From Sinotaia quadrata (lineage: Eukaryota; Mollusca; Gastropoda; Architaenioglossa; Viviparidae), in NCBI GenBank assembly GCA_028829895.1, contig CM054179.1, positions 55,559,891-55,623,890 of the forward strand: DNA of 64,000 bases, written 5' to 3'. The position numbers and the translations under genes are program-made. Positions 55,493 to 64,000 of the stretch are shown piece after piece. How positions within the stretch are numbered: position 1 is the first letter of the stretch; every line of letters starts with the position of its first letter. Under the pieces are notes generated by a model. The model did not search any database and had not been told where the DNA came from. It worked only from the letters and a program-made list of their open reading frames with translations.

Positions 55493-56427
55493 AATGTTAT
55501 GAACTGTTAAATATTATTCTAAAGGAATAATTAATTGGATTTTGTTTAATGTTATGAACTGTTAAATATTATTCTAAAGGAATGATTAATTGGATTTTGT
55601 TTAATGTTATGAACTGTTAAATATTATTCTAAAGGAATGATTAATTGGATTTTGTTTAATGTTATGAACTGTTAAATATTATTCTAAAGGAATGATTAAT
55701 TGGATTTTGTTTAATGTTATGAACTGTTAAATATTATTCTAAAGGAATGATTAATTGGATTTTGTTTAATGTTATGAACTGTTAAATATTATTCTAAAGG
55801 AATAATTAATTGGATTTTGTTTAATGTTATGAACTGTTAAATATTATTCTAAAGGAATAATTAATTGGATTTTGTTTAATGTTATGAACTGTTAAATATT
55901 ATTCTAAAGGAATGATTAATTGGATTTTGTTTAATGTTATGAACTGTTAAATATTATTCTAAAGGAATGATTAATTGGATTTTGTTTAATGTTATGAACT
56001 GTTAAATATTATTCTAAAGGAATGATTAATTGGATTTTGTTTAATGTTATGAACTGTTAAATATTATTCTAAAGGAATGATTAATTGGATTTTGTTTAAT
56101 GTTATGAACTGTTAAATATTATTCTAAAGGAATGATTAATTGGATTTTGTTTAATGTTATGAAGTGTTAAATATTATTCTAAAGGAATAATTAATTGGAT
56201 TTTGTTTAATGTTATGAAGTGTTAAATATTATTTTAAAGGAATAATTAATTGGATTTTGTTTAATGTTATGAACTGTTAAATATTATTCTAAAGGAATAA
56301 TTAATTGGATTTTGTTTAATGTTATGAACTGTTAAATATTATTCTAAAGGAATAATTAATTGGATTTTGTTTAATGTTATGAAGTGTTAAATATTATTCT
56401 AAAGGAATAATTAATTGGATTTTGTTT
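55493..56427. repeat. 55-bp minisatellite, exactly 17 copies
   Basis: The unit begins AATGTTATGAACTGTTAAAT. No copy carries an indel. Variant sites are AATAAT/AATGAT (pattern A, 4G, 2A, 5G, 5A along the array) and GAACTG/GAAGTG (only copies 13, 14 and 17). Confidence 0.98.
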
Positions 56428-56889
56428 CGAATTACTAAAGCGTCTCTATTCCATCGAAAACTAGTTAGTATTAACGCACCAGCTTAAAGCTTTTTTCTTC
56501 AAGTGAATGTTGGCGTTTTGTAATTATAATTCAAACTGTCAGATTATAATGAAATGTTTGTGCTAGTAAAATTTGGATTACTGGAAATGTAACGTAAGCA
56601 TCACATTAAACTGAGGTGTCAGTCTTCAAGTGAAATTTGTAATGCAGAAACATTTCAATCGAATTAGTGAAAAAAAAAATTAATGAAAAAAAAGTAAATT
56701 GTCACATTGTTCCTAATGTCACTTTTCTAGCGAAACTTGGATTATTATAACTGTAATCACAGCTGTCGTATGATGATGGAGTGGATTATTAGTTTTATTG
56801 TGAATCTAACTTAATACGTGACACAAATACGTTTAGCTGTCGTTGAACGAGAATTCGGTTAGTTTGGATCTAAAAAAGCGTGGTGCAGA
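56428..56889. other. AT-rich spacer
   Basis: No gene recognised. Faint repetition of TCTAGTGAAA-TTGGATTA phrases. Confidence 0.5.
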
Positions 56890-57231
56890 GGTGTGTGTGT
56901 GTTTGTGTGTTTATGTATGTGTGTATGTGTGTTTGTGTATGTGTGTGTGTGTTTGTGTGTGTTTATGTGTTTGTGTGTGTGTGTTTGTGTATGTGTGTGT
57001 GTTTGTGTGTGTGTTTGTGTATGTGTGTGTGTGTTTGTGTGTTTGTGTGTGCTTGTGTGTTTGTGTATGTGTGTGTTTGTGTGTTTGTGTGTTTGTGTAT
57101 GTGTGTGTCTGTGTGTTTGTGTGTGTGTTTGTGTGTTTGTGTATGTGTGTGTGTCTGTGTGTTTGTGTATGTGTGTGTGTTTGTGTGTTTGTGTATGTGT
57201 GTGTATGTGTGTGCGTGTGTGTGTTTGTGTG
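56890..57231. repeat. Imperfect (GT)n, 340 bp
   Basis: GT dinucleotides broken regularly by TTTG or TATG, giving GTGTTTGTGTATGT-like 6-8 bp substructure. Low-complexity Cys/Val and His/Thr frames are artefacts. Confidence 0.97.
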
Positions 57232-57361
57232 TTCCATTGAAGCCCTTTGTGTTTTATGATGGATGGAAATTCAAAAACAAAAATAAAATGTCTGAGTGAC
57301 ATTCAATAGTAAGTTTGTATAATGAATCCAATCAATTCTTGGCATTTTAAAATCAAGTGTG

Positions 57362-57413
57362 TGTATTTATGGTATTTATGGTATTTATGGTATTTATGGT
57401 ATTTATGGGTTTA
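57362..57413. repeat. 9-bp repeat (GGTATTTAT), 5 copies
   Basis: Perfect nonamer repeats. Confidence 0.95.
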
Positions 57414-57537
57414 CATTCAATCAACATAGCAAACATTCGTTGTTATTATGCACCAAGGTTTGTTTATGTTTTTTCCAATATAGATCGGGAAACTGAACAT
57501 ACACTAACAATAGCATAAAAAAACTAACATGCAATAC

Positions 57538-57790
57538 AACTGACACACACATACAACTGACATACACATACAACTGACACAAATGACATACATATATAAC
57601 GTACACACATACAACGGACATACATATACAACTGACATACACATACAATTGATTTACACAAACAACTGATATACACATACAACTGACGCACACATACAAC
57701 TGATATACACATACAACTAGCATATACAAATGACTTCCGCAAACAACTGATATACACATACAACTGATATACATGTGCAACTGATATACA
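57538..57790. repeat. ~18-bp repeat, about 14 copies
   Basis: The unit is close to ACACATACAACTGA(C/T)AT, with indels. Confidence 0.88.
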
Positions 57791-57892
57791 CAAAATATGT
57801 CATACATATGAACCTGACATGCACCTAAAAAGCTTAAAACCTAACTCTGGCATTAAAGTGAACACCTGCATAAAACTAACACTCATCAAAGA

Positions 57893-58350
57893 TCGTGTGC
57901 TAGTTATCATGCATATGCTAGTTTTTGTGCGTGTGTAATCATGGATAATCTAGTTGGTGTGCGAATTTTATCATGGATATACTAGTTTTTGTGCGAGTGT
58001 TATCATGGATATGCTAGTTTTTGTGCGAGTGTTATCATGGATATGCTAGTTTTTGTGCGAGTGTTATCATGATATGCTAGTTTTTGTGCGAGTGTTATCA
58101 TGGATATGCTAGTTTTTGTGCGAGTGTTATCATGGATATGCTAGTTTTTGTGCGAGTGTTATCATGGATATGCTAGTTTTTGTGCGAGTGTTATCATGAT
58201 ATGCTAGTTTTTGTGCGAGTGTTATCATGGATATGCTAGTTTTTGTGCGAGTGTTATCATGGATATGCTAGTTTTTGTGCGAGTGTTATCATGGATATGC
58301 TAGTTTTTGTGCGAGTGTTATCATGATATGCTAGTTTTTGTGCGAGTATT
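57893..58350. repeat. 32-bp minisatellite with perfect 127-bp tetramer
   Basis: The unit is CATGGATATGCTAGTTTTTG then TGCGAGTGTTAT. A 31-bp form lacking one G (CATGATATG) occurs at 58068, 58195 and 58322, exactly 127 bp apart (3x32+31), so the array grew by four-unit blocks. Inverted pieces of the unit (GATAACTAGCACACGCAC) lie just beyond the right end to about 58420. Confidence 0.96.
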
Positions 58351-58423
58351 AGCATATTTATGATAACTAGCACATGAATAAATACTAGCATATGATAACT
58401 AGCACACGCACAGCAACCTACAA

Positions 58424-58913
58424 ATGATACAGTTAATAAATGCATAAAATGTAGAATAAGCGTGAAAACGTACACATGAATAAATACTAGCATATGCATA
58501 AAATGTAACCCACACACACGCCTTCACTTATGTCTCTGTTTGTCTCTCCACAACACTCACCAAATTTATAAGTAAATAATAAAATAATTGTATTTATTAT
58601 GTCCTTATATTTATGCCTCCAAGACGTGTTGTGGTGGGATTGTTTTCCATATTTCGGATTTAGTGAATAAAATCATCAACACACACAATGCAAACGCGCA
58701 GGCAGGACAACGCCTTAGGCTTTCTATTCAATTATCTACTTCAAACGAAGCCTGGTCCCGAATTTTTACTTTCGCATTTCTTCCAGATTATCGTTCTAAT
58801 CACTGGAATTTGAATGCTAATATGCTTTAATTACCTGAGGCCTTTTGCCCAGATTTGCCAATACTTCAAGCTAACGTCCGCACGGTTGTGTGTATATTTC
58901 CTCAGATACTTTT
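58424..58913. other. No recognisable gene
   Basis: An 80-codon frame at 58588-58830 lies in unique sequence with ordinary composition (RLRLSIQLSTSNEAWSRIF). I do not recognise it. Confidence 0.4.
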
Positions 58914-59168
58914 AGGCCAATGTTTGGACATCATAACGTACTAGCCGACTGACTTATGGTGACAGTGCCTAGCTAAATATAGAAAGTTTTCTCCTTATTC
59001 AATGTTTGGACATCATAACATAGGCGCCGACTGACTTATGGTGACAGTGCCTAGCTAAATATAGAAAGTTTTCTCATTCAATGTTTGGACATCATAAGAT
59101 AGGAGCCGACTGACTTATGGTGACAGTGCCTAGCTAAATATAGAACGTTTTCTCCTTATTCAATGTAA
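58914..59168. repeat. ~82-bp repeat, 3 copies
   Basis: Units contain CAATGTTTGGACATCATAA, GACTGACTTATGGTGACAGT and GCCTAGCTAAATATAGAA. The second lacks CTCCTTAT near its end. Confidence 0.95.
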
Positions 59169-59324
59169 TGTATTCTTCATTTCCTTGCGATTTAGTCAAT
59201 CTTTTTATTTATATTTCTGAACTCTTTACTTATTTATTTAGTTTTGGTATTTGATATATGAGTTTAGGTTATAATGACCTCCTCTCAGAACTATATATAT
59301 ACAGTATATATAATATATGTTTTT

Positions 59325-59665
59325 GTGCGAGTATGTGTGTATATGTGTGTATGTGTGTATGTGTGTATGTGTATGTGTATGTGTGCATGTGTGTATGTGT
59401 GCGTATGTGTGTATGTATGCGTATGTGTGTATGTGTGCATGTGTGTGTATGTGTGTGTATGTGTATGTGTGTATGTGTGTGTATGTGTATGTATATGTGT
59501 GTATGTATGTATATGTGTGTATATGTGTATGTGTGTATGTGTATATGTGTATGTGTGTGTGTTTATGTGTGTGTATGTGTGTATATATGTGTGTATGTGT
59601 GTGTATGTGTGTGTATGTGTGTGTATGTGTGTGTATGTCTGTGTATGTGTGTGTGTGTATATGTA
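59325..59665. repeat. Imperfect (GT)n/(TATG)n tract
   Basis: GTGTATGT-type hexamers and octamers, about 340 bp. All long frames here are artefacts. Confidence 0.97.
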
Positions 59666-59759
59666 AATGTAAAGGAACGTTTCGCATATCCAATCATTAG
59701 ACCGCCTGCTTTATTTACGGTTTTCAAAATATAAAAAAAATTCATCTATAATTATCTAG

Positions 59760-60025
59760 GTAAAAAGTGTGAAATTGTTTTGTATTATAGTTGAAAACGT
59801 ATGTAAATGTATTATACATTATGTTTCAGAAAGTCTTTGAAAGTATTTCGTATAATGCTTGACAAAGCATGTGAAAGTATCGTGTATTAGTGTTGAGAAC
59901 AATATGAAAGTATTAAATTATGCTTGAGAAAGAATGTGAAAGTATTATGTAACATAAATGAAAAAGATTTAGAAAGTATTATTTATTATACTTAGGGAAA
60001 ATTGCGAAAGTATTATGTAATATGC
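59760..60025. repeat. Degenerate ~40-bp repeat
   Basis: The phrase GAAAGTATTATGTA(T/A)TAT...TGAGAAAG recurs about six times. Confidence 0.75.
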
Positions 60026-60549
60026 AGGAGAAAGATTGCATGTGAAAAGACTATTGCGGCTTTGCCTATACAAGGTTATGTAGAAACTATTATACCTTAT
60101 CGCTAATAACTCTATTTCTATTCTATGATAAGAATTATCCTGTGATTTGTATTGACACTAATCTGTTCAATTGTGTTTTAGGATATAAGGCTGAATTGAA
60201 TGTGGTTTCCTGGAAATATTGACGTCAAGAAATATTTTTAATTGAATTTGTTTTATGTATATTTGATTAATGATTTAATAAATATATTGTTAAATTTAAT
60301 TACCTTCTTACTCATGTGAGTGGTTTGGGGATCGCTAAATATAGATGAAAGATGGAATTGTCCTCCTTTAGTAAGACGTTTTCCACCTACGGAAATAGTG
60401 TGTGATGGTAAATGTTTGTCTTTAAAAGTGGTGTCTTCTTTAGAATTATCAATAACAGTAATTAAGATTATCGTCACTTGTAATTAGTTATGGGTGATTA
60501 ATTAACAACAATAATCGTAACCATTAACTAGGTGGCGTTGGCGCACAGT
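60026..60549. other. AT-rich spacer
   Basis: No gene recognised. Confidence 0.5.
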
Positions 60550-60652
60550 GTTATGCGTGGTGAAGAATGAGTTCATTAAATGTAAAAAGGGGTGTTATGC
60601 GTGGTGAAGAATGAGTTCATTAAATGTAAAAAGGGGTGTTATGCATGATAAG
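60550..60652. repeat. 44-bp repeat, 2.5 copies
   Basis: GTGTTATGCGTGGTGAAGAA with TGAGTTCATTAAATGTAAAA recurs; the third unit is partial. Confidence 0.93.
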
Positions 60653-61124
60653 GAATAAGTGTAGTACATGTAATTATCAAACTAACGATCGACACTCAGA
60701 AATGCACTCCTCTTCTTTTCCCATTTGCAGGAATCTGTAAACTATCAGTTTCACCATTAATCATTAACGCAAAAATCATTACAGTTATTCAGATTAATGT
60801 TTTTTAAACTACTGAATAGAAGTACTTGAAAATTTAAGATAGTTCACACCTCTACACATCTGTATAAATAAGTTCAGCAATAGGTATTTAGAATATTTCA
60901 TTCACATCTGTATCAACATCTAAGACAAGCAATTCTTCACATTGAAAATCTGACACTTTCTTACTCCGTCTGCCTTACAAGCTCATGTATCTTTCTTTCA
61001 TAAATGTTCAGCTATGTAACATTAAAAGGTTAAATGTAATTTGATAAATCTTTCTAGCGTTCTTTCTACTCTTTTTGTTATCGAATGAAATTGTTCTTGC
61101 CAACAAGTGTTTCTTCAAATAACA
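60653..61124. other. AT-rich spacer
   Basis: No gene recognised. Confidence 0.5.
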
Positions 61125-61290
61125 AGAACTTTTAAGATTGTGGTAACCTACAGGGTCTATCCTTAAATAGCAACAGCTTTTGATATTGTGATAACCTACA
61201 AGGTCTAAATTTAAATACCAGCAGCTTTTGATATTGTGTTAACCTACAGGTCCTACCTGTAAATAACAAGATTTTGATATTGTGATATCC
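61125..61290. repeat. Degenerate ~50-bp repeat, 3-4 copies
   Basis: Units share AACA(A)G(A/C)(A)CTTTTGATATTGTG and (T)AACCTACA(A/G)GGTCTA. Confidence 0.85.
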
Positions 61291-61637
61291 TAGAGGTGTT
61301 TCTTTCATTAGTCACTTGGCACAGAACGCACATTTCCGTTTTGTTCTTTTGTCGGAGTCGCCTGAATTTACCGCCTATATCCCTTCCCTCATTAGTAGAG
61401 AATCTCACAGCACTTGTGCTTAGGAGATTACCGGAGCTTTAACGAGGTTCCTTCGTTCAGTCATTTCCTAATACCTTCACGCGGTCATACGTCAATTCCA
61501 ACAGCAGCTTAAATTCTCTCAGCTAGGTCACTCTCTTTTCATGTCGGAGAAGAACCTTGCAACCATTAGAACTTTAATATCTGCTTGCAAAACCGATATG
61601 GTATTACATGTATTCTTACTACTCATTCTTTTTCTTT

Positions 61638-62175
61638 AATTGGCATTCATAGTAATATATTCCTAGAAATGTTTAATATAATTGGCATTCATAGTAATAT
61701 ATTCCTAGAAATGTTTAATATAATTGGCATTCATAGTAATATATTTCTAGAAATGTTTAATATAATTGGCATTCATAGTAATATATTCCTAGATATGTTT
61801 AATATAATTGGCATTCATAGTAATATATTCCTAGAAATGTTTAATATAATTGGCATTCATAGTAATATATTCCTGGAAATGTTTAATATAATTGGCATTC
61901 ATAGTAATATATTCCTGGAAATGTTTAATATAATTGGCATTCATAGTAATATATTCCTGGAAATGTTTAATATAATTGGCATTCATAGTAATATATTCCT
62001 GGAAATGTTTAATATAATTGGCATTCATAGTAATATATTTCTAGAAATGTTTAATATAATTGGTATTCATAGTAATATATTTCTAGAAATGTTTAATATA
62101 ATTGGCATTCATAGTAATATATTCCTAGAAATGTTTAATATAATTGGCATTCATAGTAATATATTTCTAGAAATG
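61638..62175. repeat. 42-bp minisatellite, 13 copies
   Basis: The unit is ATTGGCATTCATAGTAATAT then ATTCCTAGAAATGTTTAATATA, 14 codons. It encodes IGIHSNIFLEMFNI repeatedly in a 200-codon frame, with mostly synonymous or conservative variants (CTA/CTG, TTC/TTT). In-frame period and lack of indels suffice to explain this, so no gene is called. Confidence 0.96.
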
Positions 62176-63035
62176 TATCCGTTATGACCTGTCGGTAAGG
62201 TTAGGTTCTATTAAGTCACAGTCGTCGTTACATATATATTCGACTTAAAAGCACTCTGACAATCGCGAACAACACTTTATTCACACATAGAAATATGACA
62301 CAAAACTCACATACATGCAAGAATGCTTGAAATTAATTATTTATTAAATAACTGGTCGATGTTCAGGTAATTGAAACTTACATTTTTATTCGAAATGTAT
62401 TAAGACATAACACGCAGTGTTTAGTATTAATTTGCAACTTGAATCAGCATGTCCTATCTAATATTAGTGTATCTTATTGTTTACATATCTCATACTGTTA
62501 GTTTCTTTAGTAATTATATCTTATGTATACAGTATTAATGTGTCAGATGAATTAAGTGGGTTTGTGGGGAGGTGGGCGAGGGACTATACACTAAGCGTTT
62601 GTAATATAATTTGACATATTTTATTGATGTCGCTGCTAATGCACGTGATTTTACTGTTTAGACAAAACTCTCTCGCGATCTTTAAATATGAAGAGACTTT
62701 TGTTTGTCTTTTGGAACTTTCGCCCACGGTTTATCTTTCACCACATGAAGACGTGGTTTGGAAAGATCGAAGACCGTTATTCCAGTTTGTAATCCAATCT
62801 GATATAAATAGATCATAGCCGACGACTACTGTAATCATCCAGAGAATTTTGTGGCTTATATTCTGCACGAAATATGGCGGAACAATAATGTTTACTTACG
62901 GTATAGCTACCACTAGATTTTGAATGGTTCTCAATCATTGTTTGTTTACCTCTGTGGCTTGCCATTTCTCATTGCTTGTCTACATTTATTGAGAGGAGTC
63001 GGTATTCATTAAGACAATCAGGAAGTGTGTAATTT
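62176..63035. other. No recognisable gene
   Basis: AT-rich. A 64-codon frame (62624-62818) in unique sequence is unrecognised. Confidence 0.5.
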
Positions 63036-63053
63036 GATAAGATAGATAAATAG

Positions 63054-63084
<31 letters not shown>

Positions 63085-63109
63085 GATAGATAGATAAATA
63101 AATAGATAG

Positions 63110-63161
<52 letters not shown>

Positions 63162-63178
63162 ATAGATAGCAGACAGAC

Positions 63179-63213
<35 letters not shown>

Positions 63214-63223
63214 CAGACGGATG

Positions 63224-63306
<83 letters not shown>
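63036..63306. repeat. (GATA)n microsatellite, ~270 bp, with AATA and GACA variants
   Basis: Blocks of GATA are divided by single AATA units and by a GACA/GGAT patch near 63170-63226. The right 75 bp are perfect. Confidence 0.98.
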
Positions 63307-63724
63307 GCATGTTTTCACAAATAAAATTATATTATAAATATGCAAATAAGACTACAATTATGTTCTGTTATTTATTTCCCTTCACCTTTACTATTTATTT
63401 TCTCTTTGCCTCTCAGTGCAACCTTCAATATACAATGCAGATATTGTACTAACAGCTTCATTCTTTATCCACGTTTATTACATTTAGAAATTTTGAATAA
63501 TTATTAAATCCCAGCAATGAAAGGATGCTAATATTGTGGCTGTTATTCCAGAGGCAGTAGTAATCTGTAGGCAAACGTTCATTTGGATTGAAATAATGTA
63601 GATTTTCTACAAAGGAATTTCAAACTATTCAAAAGTATCATTATTATCAACTGAAATCACGCCCACATTCCGTTGCAGTGAAAATTAAAATAAATAAATA
63701 AGCTCTTTGCAGCCACTCTGTATA
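63307..63724. other. AT-rich spacer
   Basis: No gene recognised. Confidence 0.5.
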
Positions 63725-63925
63725 GTTACTGTTTATTTCCATTTTATTTGTTAAAAAATATCACTAATTTTGTAAGTTTATTACAGGTTTTCTTTGCTGT
63801 TCGTTTCTATTTTATGTATTGAAAAGTTTACCAATTCTGTCAGTTCATTACAGATTTTTGTTGTTATTACCATTTTATTTGTTAAAAATAGCACTCATTT
63901 TGTAAGTTCATTACAGGTTTTCTCC
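63725..63925. repeat. ~70-bp repeat, 3 copies
   Basis: Units share CCATTTTATTTGTTAAAAA, TTTTGTAAGTT(T/C)ATTACAG and TTTTCT; the middle unit is modified (TATTTTATGTATTGAAAAG). Confidence 0.9.
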
Positions 63926-64000
63926 CTTTGTCAGCACGAACAATATGATAGCTCCATTTTCTCTGACAGTCAAAATCATACAGGACACACTAATTGATCA

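Noticed and set aside
56843..57302. Cys/Val-rich and His/Thr-rich frames over GT tracts
   Set aside because: Low-complexity translation of (GT)n on both strands; the same applies to 59238-59745, 6085-6152 and 37082-37168.

Overview
This is AT-rich animal genomic DNA dominated by repeats. No intact host protein-coding gene, rRNA or tRNA could be supported. The evidence for an animal is its resident elements: a Ty3/gypsy LTR retrotransposon of the Gmr1 type, two remnants of an R4/Dong-type LINE with a restriction-like endonuclease, a LINE 3' tail ending ...VVPQRSTRLRD, a hAT-like miniature element, and a remnant of a multicopy uncharacterised animal protein family. With the extreme density of minisatellites and of CA, GT, GATA and CTTT microsatellites, a lophotrochozoan such as a mollusc seems likely. 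That is inference; no taxon-diagnostic host gene is present.

The centrepiece is a complete LTR retrotransposon at 19274-27604, minus strand. Its two LTRs are 1546 bp each and identical by eye. It has a 5-bp target duplication (ATGAG), a tRNA-Pro type primer binding site, a polypurine tract, and one uninterrupted 1464-codon gag-pol frame. Pol domains run protease, integrase, reverse transcriptase, RNase H, so integrase lies BEFORE reverse transcriptase. This is the reverse of normal gypsy order and marks the Gmr1-like group. The element sits inside an older broken gene remnant (18589-19273 plus 27605-27706), whose frame reads straight across the target site.

Layout. 1-13 kb: AT-rich DNA with minisatellites (19, 33, 65, 43, 64 and 105 bp units) and a small hAT-like element at 9.4 kb. 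13.6-17.2 kb: 60-bp array, 5'-truncated R4-type LINE between AAT runs, 38-bp array. 18.6-27.7 kb: nested gene remnant and LTR element. 27.7-43.3 kb: three to four copies of a dispersed repeat, long 40-, 33-, 35- and 45-bp arrays, and a second LINE remnant in which a 56-bp piece of reverse transcriptase coding sequence has become a minisatellite. 43.5-64 kb: almost continuous tandem arrays, several with higher-order structure (25 bp with about 348-bp supra-repeat, 49 bp, 55 bp x17, 32 bp with exact 127-bp tetramers, 42 bp x13), plus long GT, GATA and CTTT tracts.

Nothing suggests a cooperating operon or pathway. The coherent functional unit is the LTR element, which carries everything needed in cis and trans for retrotransposition. 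Nearly all other long open frames are by-products of tandem repeats that happen to lack stop codons.
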